Below, one piece after another: positions 24,891-36,969 of a DNA stretch of 64,000 nt. The position numbers were made by a program, and so were the translations under genes. Each line of letters starts with the position of its first letter. Within the stretch, counting starts at the first letter, position 1. The stretch is taken from contig JAPVLO010001002.1 in assembly GCA_027257055.1 (NCBI GenBank), positions 248,001 through 312,000 on the forward strand, read 5' to 3'. The stretch comes from Cephalopachus bancanus. Taxonomy: Eukaryota; Chordata; Mammalia; Primates; Tarsiidae. Under the pieces are notes generated by a model. That model saw only the letters and a program-made list of their open reading frames with translations, was not told where the DNA came from and did no database searches.

Positions 24891-24917
24891 GCCGCCGCCG
24901 CCGCCGCCGCCGCCGCG
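24891..24917. repeat. (GCC)9 triplet run
   Basis: Nine GCC/CCG units, close to the probable transcription start region and next to the GC-box cluster. On the minus strand this reads GGC, as in many CpG-island 5'UTRs. Confidence 0.93.
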
Positions 24918-25250
24918 ATGCTCCTGCGGCTCCGCCTGCCGGGGACGCGCGGCAGCCGGGGCGGGGGCGGGGCCTGGAGAGGGGCGGGCCCGGAGGGGGA
25001 GGGGCCGGAGAGGGGCGGGGCTCGGGCTGAGTCCGGGGGCGTCCTGCGGCAGAGGTGCTCGGGCGCCCGCCCCACCGCCGGCTCTGAACGGACCCCTCTC
25101 TGCACTGCTTCTCCCCACCAGCGGTGGCTGGGCTAACGCCCCAGGAAATGCCGCGAGACTCCTCGAGACCGGCGGAGATGGGGGTCCGTGGGGGAGGGGG
25201 CGTGGGAGTGGAGAGGCACGTGGAAAAGTAGGAAAAGGGGGCTGACCGGG

Positions 25251-26098
25251 AGGGAGGGACAAGAGGTGGAGGGCGGACTGGGGGTGGGGAGACCATGGGC
25301 AGGTGAGGAACTGAACACCTGCCGATGGTGATGGCAGGTAACCCCGGGGGATGGAGACAATCCAGCATAAGGCGTCACCGAGGGGCTGATGGGAGGGAAG
25401 GAAAGGGTCCCTATGAAGAGAGAGAGACGCGGCGTCCCTTCAGTGCAATGTGGGAACGCAGGCAGGCCAGGTGTGAGTTCCGCACGTAGAAGGTGGTGGG
25501 GTGGAGATGGCGAAAGACCCAGAAGGGCGCAGCGGGGACCCTCCTAATCCCGCACCCTTGGACTAGGTGGGATTACTCAGGAATGTTCCCAAGGTCTGAT
25601 GTTCCCAGGAATCTACTGAGACTGGCTCCCTCTTCAACAGGCATCATTGTGCCATATTGACCCCCAGACCTGGCCAGCTGACTCTTGAGTGTGCGCTAAA
25701 ATGAAAAAAGGGAATCCGCGGGAATTTATGGACAACTCACAAGCTCCTTTTTGGGTCCATTCACCACCACACCTTTCACCATGGATACTCTGCCTGCTAC
25801 CACATTTATTTACCAGCCCGTTATTTCCTTTTCCCTTTCCACCATCTGGTGGTAGGAAGAGATAGTGAAATAAATGGGAGACATTCGGGCAAAAAGAAAG
25901 ACAATAGAGAAATTAGATAAATGGTCCCCGAAAATGGAGGAGGCTGAGGGTTGGTGAACCCAAAAGTAACAATTGAGAGCTGACCTCCTACTCAATAGAG
26001 GACTGTCTCCATACCTCACCTTTGATGGTGGGGCAACTCTTGTAAATTGGTGACATCCTGGAATTTCTGTAGAAAAATAGTCTTATAACTGTTTCATT
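25251..26098. other. Unassigned promoter-upstream flank
   Basis: No repeat family recognised. GC content falls gradually from the island. For the minus-strand gene this is distal promoter. Confidence 0.35.
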
Positions 26099-26099
26099 A

Positions 26100-26398
26100 G
26101 TTTTTTTGTTTTTGTTTTTGAATGGGAGTCTCTGTTGCCCAGGCTGGAGGGCAGTGGCACACCCACAGCCACCACAGCGAGACCTGCTGGGCTCAAATGA
26201 TCCTTCTGCCTCAGCCTTCCAAATAGGTGGAACTACAGATGCAAGCCACCACACCCGGCTAATTTTGTGATTTATTGTAGAGACGAGGTCTCATCAAGTT
26301 GCCCAGGCTGGTCTTGAACCCCTGGGCTCAGGCAATCCTCTCGCCTCAGCCTACCAAAGTGCTGGGATTACAGGCGTGAGCCACCACGTCCAACTCAT
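26100..26398 (-). mobile_element. Alu, minus orientation
   Basis: 'gaatgggagtctctgttgcccaggctgg' to 'ggcgtgagccaccacgtccaactc'. The flanking 'cattagttttt' (about 26094) and 'cattagtttt' (26396) form a probable TSD. Confidence 0.92.
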
Positions 26399-27357
26399 TA
26401 GTTTTAAAAAAAAACTCACAAACAGCATCAAACAATATGGAGATTATGAATCTAAAGTGTTGAAGGCAGGGATGAATATTCAATCATACATGCTCTGGGC
26501 ACCCTGGTGCCTCACTCATTACAAGGCTTTTCGTATCGTGGTCTAATCAGGGCCATGAGTCCTTGTGATATAATCTAAGCATTGACAAACACCAAAACTC
26601 ACAGAGTCTGACTAAACCCCTGTTACTGGGACTTTTTTTTCCCTAAACCTCACCTGAAAGAACTGGTCTGGGGTCTGCCCAATTCCAGACGTGGTTCTCG
26701 TTGCTAAGGCCAGGGCTAGTGGGTCATCTTAACACTCTCCTCAAGAGACTTAGACCTTTGAAAGTGACTGGGCATGTTTCAACATGGAAATCACTGAGGG
26801 TGCTGAAGATTCTTGGCCGGTGGCCCCATGCAGTCTCAGAGTGATGAGTCAAGTCTTTGAACATTGTAGATGACATCGCAGAGGCCACTTCATCCAAACC
26901 AACAGACTACGGCTGAACTCTGTAGGGCTCCAAAAAAAGCAGCATCTTGTCTTATGTCTTGCTTGATCTTACTCATCTCTCTGTCCTGCATAGAGAAAAA
27001 ACAATCTTCTCAGTGAATTTGTTTTCCAACTTCACACTGGTAAAGACTTGGCGTTTGGGTCTTGTTTTGGCTTCGGTCTATTTCAAGGCATGTCTTTTCC
27101 TTCTTAAGCCAGAGTGCTGAGACCTTGTTCCCCGATCTGAGTATGCTTCCTGATGGGCAAATGTGTCATTTTATCACAAAAGAAAGACTCATGGCAAGAC
27201 ATGAATAGATCTATAATTCCTCATCCTGCCTCCCTCTTACAAGAGTATTTTGAACAGAATAGTTAACAATATTTCAAATTCATCTCATGAATATTTCTAG
27301 AGAAACAAAATTGTATTTAATATCATATCTTTGTCCATATTGAGCACCCATTTCTTT
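26399..27357. other. Unassigned stretch
   Basis: Nearly 1 kb without recognisable repeat or splice-supported frame. Confidence 0.35.
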
Positions 27358-27660
27358 TCTTTGCTTTTTCTTTTTTGAGTCAGAGTGTCATTCTGTCACC
27401 TAAGCTGGAGTGCAGTGGCATGCTCACAGCCACTGCAGCCTCCACCTGCTGGGTTCAGGCAATCCTTCCATCTCAGCCTTCCAAGTAGCTGGAACTACAG
27501 TTGTGTACCACCACGCCCAGGCTAATTTTCTGATTTATTGTAGATACGAGGTCTCGCCTAGTTGCCCAGGTTGGTCTTAAACCCCTGGGCTCAGGCAGTC
27601 CTCTCACCTCTGCCTCCTAAAGTGCTGGGATTACAAGCGTGAGCCACCGCACCCAGCTGA
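27358..27660 (-). mobile_element. Alu, minus orientation
   Basis: 'gagtcagagtgtcattctgtcacctaagctgg' to 'gcgtgagccaccgcacccagct'; 'tgagcacccattt' before and 'tgagctcccattt' after form a probable TSD of about 13 bp with one mismatch. Confidence 0.92.
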
Positions 27661-27997
27661 GCTCCCATTTCTATCAGAGTAGATGATGCATTCTGGGAAT
27701 GGGAAGTGTCTGAGCTGTCACACTTTAAATGATACCATATGACTTAAAAGGTGCAACAGTGTTGCTTAGTGGTAGTAAAATTTGAGGTAAAAATTGAAGG
27801 TGGGTGAGGTTCTGCTATCTAGCACTTACAGCCTGTCACATTTGCTCTCTCTGAGTACTCGGACTTGACATCTGTAATTTGCATGTAATGAATGATACTT
27901 TGCTTTGATAACCTTTACTATCATCTTTACATTAATATAAATTACGTACTGAGTGCTTTATGGAGGAATATAAAACTCTCACAATGCCAGAAAGTAA

Positions 27998-28422
<425 letters not shown>

Positions 28423-28830
28423 ATTGGATTATAATCCAAAAAATAAAGTTAATATTTTTGAGTCCATGTGGATATAACTGGATAACCAAGAAAAAAAATT
28501 GGGGCGAGAGAACAACTCTTCCTTACAGAGGAATTGCAATTATTAAGTGAGAAGAAATGAGGGAAGGAAAAAAGTCCCATTAGAACACTGCAGTATGATA
28601 GATGAAATAAGGGCTAGAGAGAAAAAAAAAGAACACCACAGTAATAGTTGATATAGGTACAATCCAACTAAAATGTACAAATTAGTAGGTGAATCTTTAA
28701 GCAGAAGCAAGATATTTGCATAACTTCCAAGTGTTTCCCCTGAAATAAACATGTCTTCATATTTACAATGGAGGAAACAGTAACTTTACGTTGGAGACCC
28801 CTCGCAGACAGTGCTTGAAACAAGCGATCA

Positions 28831-29232
<402 letters not shown>

Positions 29233-30008
29233 TGACATGTCTGGATCAAAAGCCATAGCAATAATTACCATCTTCTCTCTTACGTTGACCTGTCTGGACA
29301 ACCTCTCTTGGAATGACCCACTCACTTCCCTCTTTTTCTTTTTCAGTAAATCCTTTTCAACAAATCCAGGAGAGCTGGATTTACCTACTCTACAGAGATG
29401 CAGAAACTAAGCAAATCAGAGAAGTAAATCATTTCTAAAACAGCCAAACCACTATTTTCTTTACGAGGCTTGTAGGAAGGCTTGCTTTGTAAAGGAAAAC
29501 ACAAAGGAAGCAACTAGAAGGTGAGGCGTGCTCTTTCACAATGCTATGAAACTGGAAGATGGTGTTCTTGTTTAAAAATCCTGAGAATGTCTGAGTAATC
29601 ACCTTCAAAGCTGATCAGTCACAGGAACTTGTATCTAAAACACACAAAAGAGCCCCATATGGAGATGAACTTGTCAAGAACATTTTTTCATCCTTTTCCA
29701 CAGCACTGCTTTGTCTAAGAAAATAGCAAGTTGGGAGAACAGTCATAGGAGTTTAACAAAAAATATGGCTTCTACTGTTTCTTATCCATCCTACTGTCTT
29801 CCTCATCCCCCCCAAAAAAACACAAGGCGTCATGTGTAAAAAAAAGGGGGGGGGGCGTTTTCACAATTAAAAAGTAAATCAAATGATGATCACAAAAGTT
29901 CCAAAAGCGTCAGATATTGCATTCAGATCGTATGTGTGCAATAACCCTTGTAATAAATGTTAACATTAAATAGAATCATTGGTGTTTCACATAGGAAGAA
30001 AACATATC
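29233..30008. other. Unassigned stretch with a G homopolymer
   Basis: No repeat family or exon recognised. 'aaaaaaaagggggggggg' near 29839-29857 joins an A-run directly to a G10 run. Confidence 0.4.
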
Positions 30009-30021
30009 AACAGGCCAATTT

Positions 30022-30540
30022 CTTTTTATTTTTTATATCAATATTTTTTATTTTGATATTGTGGGGTACAGTTAAGGGTTAGGTATACAAATATGCTTTG
30101 TTCAGGCACCCTTGTTGATAAAGGGTGTCTACCCGTCCCAAGGCAGATATTGACTACCGTTAATCCCACCTCCCTTCCCCTTCCCCCCATAGTTTCCCAC
30201 CACTGTCAGTCCTTTTCTTATAGTATTACGATGGATTTTCAAGGTCCGCTATATGAGTGAGAACATGTGATACTCAGATCTTTGTTTCTGTGAGAGGCCA
30301 CTCAGTATTATTGACTCTAGTTCCATCCAGGTTGCTGCAAAGTTCATGATTTTGTTCTTTTTTATGACTGCGTAGTATTCCATCATGTATATGTACCACA
30401 TTTTTTTAATCCGGTCCTCTTTTGATGGACAGTATGGTTGATTCCAGGTTCTTGCTATTGTGAACAATGCTGCGATAAACATACGTGTGCAGGTATCTTT
30501 TTTATGGAGTGATTTGAGTTCTTCAGGGTATATTCCCAGT
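30022..30540 (-). mobile_element. 5'-truncated L1 with TSD (lineage-type 3'UTR)
   Basis: Flanked by AACAGGCCAATTT (30009-30021) and AACAGGTCAATTT (30541-30553). Read on the minus strand it gives the end of ORF2 ('tgtggtacatatacatgatggaatactacgcag', 'tctgagtatcacatgttctcactc') and then a 3'UTR ending 'cctaacccttaactgtaccccac' plus A-rich tail. That 3'UTR differs from the anthropoid L1PA type, supporting a non-anthropoid primate. It is the youngest-looking L1 here, about 520 bp, non-functional. Confidence 0.9.
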
Positions 30541-30814
30541 AACAGGTCAATTTTTAAAGATGGGAACTGATTGACTAGCCACAGGGAGCTTTTGATCTCA
30601 TCAGTAATGAAAATTCAAAAGTAGAAACTGACTTGCAAAAGACATTTCTCTTTTTTTCCTGAACTTTCAGGAGAGGTTAAGCTTGGAGCCCCAGCACAGA
30701 CTAGGTTCCTCCATGCTACATTGAAGACAGAGGGAAGAACAAGGGAGAAGGCACAGAGTCTGTGGAGCAGATGATCAAGCCCTTGCAAGCAATGGGTAAG
30801 AGAAGAAGGGCTGT

Positions 30815-31115
30815 GTTTTGTTTTTTTTTTCCTGAGTAGGAGTCTCACTCTATCACCCAGGCTGGAGTGCAGTGGCATGCTCACAGCCACCACAGCCTCT
30901 ACCTGCTGGGCTCAGGCTATCCTTACACCTCAGCCTTTCAAGTAACTGGAACCACAGGCATGCAAGACCATGCCCAGCTAATTTTTTCTTGATTTATTGT
31001 AGAGACAAGGTCTCGCCAAGTTGCCCAGGCTGTCTCAAACCCCTGGACTTGGGCAGTCCTCTCGCCTCCACTTCCCAAAGTACTGAGATTACAGTCATGA
31101 GCCACCAACCTGGCT
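30815..31115 (-). mobile_element. Alu, minus orientation
   Basis: 'gagtaggagtctcactctatcacccaggctgg' to 'cagtcatgagccaccaacctggct'. Confidence 0.92.
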
Positions 31116-31374
31116 AGCAGCAGCAGTTTCTAAGCCGACTAATGTTAGGAAGGTAACAGGTGAGCTCTGTGGAGGCAGGACTGGAGGAGGGAGAGCCTGC
31201 AGGTGGGAGGCCAGGGACAAGCTGGAGGTAAGAAAGAAATATGATGGCCTTACACTGACAAAAAGGAGAGGTTGCATTCTAGAGCCATTTGAGAATACAT
31301 TTGACAGGATCTGGTGAGGCGGTGGATTTGGGGAGAGGGCAGGGAGCAAAGATGGAGGATCAGAAAGAAATATT

Positions 31375-31665
31375 TTGGTTGGGCATGCTGGTTCACACCT
31401 GCAATCCCAGCACTTTGGGAGGCTGAGGTGTGAGGATTGCTTGAGCCCAGGAGTCCAAGACCAACCTGGACAACATAGCAAGACCTCGTCTCCAAAAAAG
31501 AAAAACATTAAAAAATAAGCTGGGTATGGTGGTGGCACACCTGTAGTTCCAGGTACTCAGGAGGCTGAGGCAAAAAGATCACCTGAGTCCAAGAGGTCAA
31601 GGCTGCGGTGAGCCATGATCATGTCATTGCACTCCAGCCTGGACAACAGAGTGAGACCCCGACTC
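31375..31665 (+). mobile_element. Alu, plus orientation
   Basis: 'tggttgggcatgctggttcacacctgcaatccc' to 'ggacaacagagtgagaccccgactc'. Its tail is the target of the following Alu. Confidence 0.92.
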
Positions 31666-31680
31666 AAAAAAATTAAATAA

Positions 31681-31971
31681 GCCGGGCTCGGTGGCTCAGC
31701 CTGTAATCCCGCGCCTTTGGGAGGCTGAGGTGAGTGGATTGCCTGAGCCCGCGGGTTCGAGACCCGCCTGGGCAGCGAGACCTCATCTCTACAATAAATC
31801 AAAAAAAAATCAGCCGGGCATGGTAGCGCATGCCTGTAATTCTGGCTACTCGGAAGGCGGAGGCGGAAGGATCGCCGGAGCCCAGCAGGAGAGGCTGTGG
31901 TGGCCGGAAGCGGCCACTGCACTCCAGTCTGGGCAACAGAGTGAGACTCCAACTCAAAAAAAAAAAAAAAA
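31681..31971 (+). mobile_element. Young lineage-specific Alu in another Alu's tail
   Basis: TSD AAAAAAATTAAATAA at 31666-31680 and 31972-31986. Derived subfamily ('cgcgggttcgagacccgcctgggcagcgagacc') with a long A-tail; one of the least mutated copies here. Confidence 0.96.
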
Positions 31972-32124
31972 AAAAAAATTAAATAAAAGAAAGAAAAATT
32001 TTGTTAGCTGGCTGGGTAGATGGAGAGACCAACCAAGTGGAGAAGGAAGTTTTGGTTGCGGGGGATAGGGGTGTGGAGGAGATAATGGGTTCCAGTGTGA
32101 ATCTTATTAGTAGTGAACTCAAAA

Positions 32125-32480
32125 GTTCATGCTGCAATATGGTTGACCCTTGAAAATATAATGCTAAGTGACAGAAGCCAGTCATAAAAGCCACCTATTA
32201 TATGATTCCATTCATTTGAGACGTCCTGAACAGGCAAATCCATAAAGACAGAAAGTAGAATAGTGGTTGTCAGGGTGTCAGGGGCTGGGGGAAATGGGGA
32301 GTGAGTCAATGGGAACAGGGTTTCCTTTTAGGGTGACAAAAATCTTCTAAGCTGATTGTGGTGATGGTTGCTCAGCTCTGTGAAGATACTAAAAAAACTG
32401 TTGAATTATACACGTTGAAGTGGGTGAATTGGATGATATATAACAGCTCGATAAAAGCTGTTATTTATATATTGATTGAA
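32125..32480 (+). mobile_element. L1M 3' end
   Basis: 'aatataatgctaagtgacagaagccagtcataaaagcc', 'gattgtggtgatggttgctcagctctgtg' and 'agtgggtgaattggatgatatataacag' match an L1M 3'UTR in order. Confidence 0.8.
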
Positions 32481-32505
32481 AAATATAGTTTACTTAGAAA
32501 GTAAA

Positions 32506-32548
32506 TGAGAAAGAGAGAGAGAGAGACAGAGAGAGAGAAAAAAAGGAG
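32506..32548 (+). repeat. (GA)n-rich low-complexity run
   Basis: A 'gagaaagagagagagagagacagagagagagaaaaaaagg' run. Simple repeat. Confidence 0.85.
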
Positions 32549-32633
32549 GCCAAAACTAGGAAGCATGGCGCCCATAGCTCAAGGAGCCACGCGGCCAGAC
32601 CATAGTTTAGCAAAGCAATGGCTGTTAAATATC

Positions 32634-32935
32634 TTTTTATTTTTATTTTTTTTGGTCAGAGTCTCACTCTGTCGCCCAGGCTGGAGTACAGTGGCATGAT
32701 CACAAATCACTGCAGTCTCAAACACCTGGACTTAAGTGATCCTCCTACCTCAGCCTCCGAAGTAGCTGGGATTACAGGCATGTGCCACCACGCCCAGCTA
32801 AGTTTTGTATTTTTTGTAGATATGGGGTCTCATTATGTTGTCCAAGCTGAACTCTTGGGCTCAAGTAATCCTCCCGCCTCAGCCTCCCAAAGCTGGGATT
32901 ACAGCGGTGAGCCACCACCCCTTGCCAAATTGTGT
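32634..32935 (-). mobile_element. Alu, minus orientation
   Basis: 'ggtcagagtctcactctgtcgcccaggctgg' to 'gcggtgagccaccacccc'. A short stretch near 'ccaagctgaactc' is deleted. A (CA)n run follows at 32954-32967. Confidence 0.9.
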
Positions 32936-32979
32936 TATGTATATTTTATCAGCACACACACACACACAAAAAAGAGTGA

Positions 32980-33478
32980 ATTCGCTTGTGATTGGGGCTG
33001 TGTGGGGACGATTTTCCCTTTGTTTTTCCTCCTCCAATAATACCCCCACACTGCCTCCCAAGCAGGAAATTAGTATCACAATAACCACTACCCCATCACC
33101 CTCAATGTCACCACCTCAGTAGTCAGTAGTAGTGGTCCAGTGGCCTGAGTTGATGGTGAGATGCCATAGCAATACCCCGGGTTGGGAAGCCCCCGAAGCA
33201 GACAGCCAAGCTCAGATGGGTTCTCAAGGCCCAGAGGCCATAGGACTTAATTGAAAAGTCTCTGAACCACGCGCTCACTTAATAAGATATGGCACAGCCC
33301 TTTTCTAGCATGACTTCTTATTAAATAGAGTCAGTCAAATCAAGTTCCTCTTCTCAAAAATGATTACAGGCCAGCCGCGGGCAAAAGTGGGAAGTAAGTC
33401 AAGTTTATCTTCTTTGTTTGGCTCGCCAGCCCTGGGTTTCAGATTCCATTCCTCTGCTGAAGTTTCATTCCTGGACCA
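32980..33478. other. Unassigned stretch
   Basis: No recognised repeat or exon. Confidence 0.3.
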
Positions 33479-33658
33479 CAGCGGCTGTCAAAGTGTGGTC
33501 CCAGCCCAGTGGCATCAGCATGAGAACTTGCTAGAGACACACACTGTGAGCCTGATTCAGAACTTCTGAATCGGGAATTCTGAGGCTCAGGCCCAGGGAC
33601 CTGTGTTTTAACCAGCCTTCCAGAAGATTCTGATGCAGCTCAAGTGTGAGAACCCCTG
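33479..33658 (-). mobile_element. MER5A (hAT-Charlie), reverse
   Basis: 'tcaaagtgtggtcccagcccagtggcatcagcatgagaacttgc', 'ttctgaatcgggaattctgaggctcagg' and 'ccagaagattctgatgcagctcaagtgtgagaaccc' give the full MER5A in reverse orientation. Confidence 0.85.
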
Positions 33659-34650
33659 CTGTATCTCAGCTCCTCAGAGCCAACTTCTCCGATCGTCTGG
33701 CAAACTGCTTGGTCCTTGGTAATGAAGATGAGCTCAAGGGAGCTACCAGTGACACACTGCCCCAAGCTGGTTAAACAGACTTGATGTTTTGTGAGATATA
33801 TTTGTGTTGTTATCATGACAAAAGTAACGTCTGCTCGGTATTTTAAAAAATAAAATAAAACATTAAAGATACAGTGTAGAAGGTGAAAATCTTCCAGGAT
33901 CTCACAATTACCAATTATTGCAGAGATAATTGATCATCACTCCTAATGGAATATTCCTCCAGACATTTTAAAAATGTGTAATAATACTAAGATACCTAAT
34001 ACTTTCCACCTAGCATCATTGTGATTTTTTTGAGCTGGTAACTCCTCTTTCTTGCTCTAATGATGGAAACTGAGAACCTGTGAGAACCTTGAAGAGGGGA
34101 TATGTTTTTCCTCGGAGGGATTCTCAAATCACCTTTTTCTTTTTTTTAGACATTTGATTGTGAAATATTAAACCTGTCTGGAACAGAACTTTTTGAGAAT
34201 GTGATTCATAACTTTCTGGGAATAAATTGGAATTTTCTGATAAAAAATGCGAAGTAATTCTCTGATATTCTTAAGGGAGATTAAGCCCTTGGCAGGGAGA
34301 CTGCTCCCACCCCAACCCCACCCACCTTCTCAGCTGACCAAGGTCAGAAGTCCAGTTACGTTTAGCCAGACATTCTTTTTCAGTGTGTCTAGCCTGAAGA
34401 TGATCATCTAACCATTCACTCCAAGAGACCATCTCAGCCAAGAGGGAAGCTTGAAATGAAACTTTCTTGAATGTAGTTTTCTGAAAAGTTTTATGTATGC
34501 CTCAGTCTCTCATAACTCTAAACAACACAAGACACCTATCAGATCAAGTCTCAACACCTAAATAAAGGAATGAAAAGGTCCGACCTGACATAAAAATACA
34601 GTGTTATGTGTCTCTTGAAATTCTCTCTGGGCAAGGAGAATGATCTTAAG
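33659..34650. other. Unassigned stretch
   Basis: About 1 kb of AT-rich sequence with no supported gene or repeat family. Confidence 0.35.
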
Positions 34651-34654
34651 AGAA

Positions 34655-34860
34655 TAATCATGACCATTTATGGAGGAGCCAGGACTGTGATACTCTTTAT
34701 CCTCTTTTAAATTCTCACAACAACAGCATGAGTTATATGTTCCTATTGGTGTTTTACAAGTGAGGGTACTCGAGTTCAGAGAGGCTAAATATAATGCCCA
34801 ATCAATGTCAGCTCTGTCTGATCCATTAGTGGTGAAATTGTCTGAAATGGGACAAAACAA
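34655..34860 (+). repeat. MIR-like fragment
   Basis: 'ttaaattctcacaacaacagcatgagttatatgttcctattggtgttttacaagtgagggtactcgag' resembles the MIR3/L2b 3' segment. Confidence 0.5.
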
Positions 34861-35049
34861 TGCAATTTGTCTTCATGATTTCAAATTCCTATTCAGTGGC
34901 CTTAATATAAAATTTCAACAGGTCCTTGTGGGTGTTTTGCTTGGTGTGAAATGTGGATACATGTAAAATACTCGTGGTGTAACACTAAGTGATGAAATAC
35001 AGATTGTACATTTACATATCCCCTACACTTACAATTGCCTGTTTTAATT

Positions 35050-35328
<279 letters not shown>

Positions 35329-35499
35329 CCCAATTGCCTTTTAACTTAGAAAATACATTTAAAAGTTTGCCAGCAAATAATCCAAAAGGCTTAATGGTTG
35401 TCCAATAGCCATGTGGCTGTGGTTGACTCCTTTTCCTTCTGTTTTCTGAGCCAGCAGGGGATGGGGGTGCAGTCATCAGCCTGGGCATGATCAACTCAG

Positions 35500-35672
35500 G
35501 TTTCACCTGGTACTAGCTGGTGTGTAACCTTGGGAGATTTCTTACCTCTCTATGCCTCAGGTTCTTAATCTGTATACTGGAGAGAATAGCGTCTACTTCA
35601 CAGGGGCGCCATGAGGCTGCAGTGTGCTAATGCTTGTAAAGAGCCTAGGATAGGATCTGGCACTGTTCCAGA
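35500..35672 (+). repeat. MIR
   Basis: 'ggtgtgtaaccttgggagatttcttacctctctatgcctcag' to 'ggagagaatagcgtctacttcac' and 'gtaaagagcctaggataggatctggcac' are the classic MIR core and tail in order. Confidence 0.8.
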
Positions 35673-35681
35673 TTTTCTTTC

Positions 35682-35972
35682 TTTCTTTTTTTTTTTTTTT
35701 TAGTCGGAATCTCACTCTGTCGCCCAGACTGGAGTGCAGTGGCCACTTCTGGCCACCGCAGCCTCGACCTGCTGGACTCCGGCGATCCTTCCGCCTCAGC
35801 CTTCCAAGTAGCCGGAATTACAGGCATGCACTACCACGCCTGGCTGATTTTTTTATTTATTGTAGAGATGAGGTCTCGCTGCCCAGGTGGGTCTCGAACC
35901 CGCGGGCTCAGGCAATCCACTCACCTCAGCCTCCCAAAGGCGCGGGATTACAGGCTGAGCCATCGAGCCTGG
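35682..35972 (-). mobile_element. Young lineage-specific Alu, minus orientation
   Basis: Derived subfamily: 'tcggaatctcactctgtcgcccagactgg', 'aggtctcgctgcccaggtgggtctcgaacccgcggg', 'gccatcgagcctgg'. First of three consecutive minus-strand Alus. Confidence 0.94.
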
Positions 35973-35987
35973 TGATTTTCTTTTTTT

Positions 35988-36287
35988 GAATTTTTTTTTT
36001 TTTTTTAGTAGGAGTCTCACTCTGTCCCCCAGGCTGGAATGCAGTGGTATGCTCTCGGCCACCGCAGCCTCAACCTGCTGGGCTAAGGTGATCCTTCCAC
36101 CTCAGCCTTCCAAGTAACTGGAACTACAGGTGAGCGTCGCCATGCCTGGCTAATTTTTCGATTTATTGTAGAGATAAGATCTCACCAAGTTGCCCAGGCT
36201 GATCTCGAACCCCTGGACTCAGGCAATCCTCTCGTCTCTGCCTTCCAAAGTGCTGGGATTACAGGCGTGAGCCACCACACTCGACTT
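35988..36287 (-). mobile_element. Alu, minus orientation
   Basis: 'agtaggagtctcactctgtcccccaggctgg' to 'gcgtgagccaccacactcgact'. Confidence 0.92.
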
Positions 36288-36294
36288 TTTAATT

Positions 36295-36600
36295 ATTTTT
36301 AAAATATTTTAGAGGCAGAGCCTCGCTCCATCACCCAGGCTGGAGTGCACCAGCACAATCATGGTTCACCACAGCTTCAAACTGTTGGACTCAAGTGATC
36401 CTCCCACCTCAGCCTCCCGAGTAGCTGGGATCACAGGTGCACTCCACCACAGCTAGCTAATTTTTTTTTTTATTTTTGTAGAGACAGAGAATCACTATGT
36501 TGCCCAGGTTGGTCTTGAACTCCTGGCCTCAAGTCATCTTCCCACCTCAGCCTCCCAAAGCACTGGGGTATTACAGGCATGAGCCACTGCGCCAGACCCC
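36295..36600 (-). mobile_element. Old Alu, minus orientation
   Basis: 'gaggcagagcctcgctccatcacccaggctgg' to 'gcatgagccactgcgccagacc'. J-like and most diverged of the tandem trio. Confidence 0.9.
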
Positions 36601-36659
36601 AGATTTCCTTTATTAATTTTAATAATGGAAAGGGTTGCTTTTAAAGGCTATTATAACCT

Positions 36660-36957
36660 AGGCCAGGCACAGTGGCTCAAGCCTGTAATCCCAGAACTTT
36701 GGGAGGCCGAGACGAGAGGATTGCCTGAGCCCACAGGTTCGAGACCAGCTTTCGTGGGGAGACCTCATCTACAATAAATCAAAAAATTAGCCGGGCGTGG
36801 TAGCATGTGCCTGTAGTTCCAGCTACTTGGAAGACTGAGGTGGAAAGAACTCCTGAGTCTAGTAGGTCAAGGCTAGGGTGATCATGAGCATGCCATTGCA
36901 CTCCAGCCTGGGTGACAGAGTGAGACTCCAACTCAAAAAAAAAAAAAAAAAAAAAGA
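36660..36957 (+). mobile_element. Alu with 12-bp TSD
   Basis: TSD CTATTATAACCT at 36648-36659 and 36958-36969. Linker 'acaataaatcaaaaaattagccgggcgtggtagc' is lineage-type. Confidence 0.95.
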
Positions 36958-36969
36958 CTATTATAACCT

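Larger units (their letters stand above)
24494..24900 (-). other. Candidate first exon of a minus-strand gene
   Basis: Reading leftward from the GC boxes, the minus strand passes the GCC and CAG runs and reaches a near-consensus 5' splice site, CCAATGG|GTGAGTGGG, with the exon ending at 24494 and the intron starting at 24493. The upstream edge (about 24900) is a guess placed just downstream of the GC boxes. The only ATG codons I see in the exon are one opening a 31-codon frame that stops inside the exon (24752-24657) and one at the last four exon bases (ATGG|gtgagt). The exon is therefore mostly 5'UTR, with coding starting at the very end or in exon 2. Two other frames (poly-Gln and poly-Ala) are open to the donor but have no ATG within the exon. 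Gene identity not recognised; a noncoding RNA is possible. Confidence 0.5.
23900..25250. promoter_or_regulatory. CpG island / TATA-less promoter
   Basis: About 1.35 kb of very GC-rich, CpG-dense sequence in an otherwise CpG-poor window. It contains no Alu and no TATA box. Several GC boxes of the GGGGCGGGG type cluster at 24957-25021. Triplet runs (GGC near 24640, CTG at 24679-24711, CTG at 24735-24749, GCC at 24891-24917) and an A17 run (24811-24827) sit just left of them. This is the architecture of a housekeeping or broadly expressed mammalian promoter. The long frames on both strands are typical of GC-rich DNA lacking stop codons and are not evidence of protein by themselves. A plus-strand donor-like site (CAG|GTAACC near 25337) leaves room for divergent transcription. 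Confidence 0.85.

Noticed and set aside
23828..25368. Very long open frames on both strands of the CpG island (up to 292 codons).
   Set aside because: They overlap in all frames, are Pro/Arg/Ala/Gln-rich and simply reflect GC-rich DNA with few stop codons. No splice-consistent start supports them.
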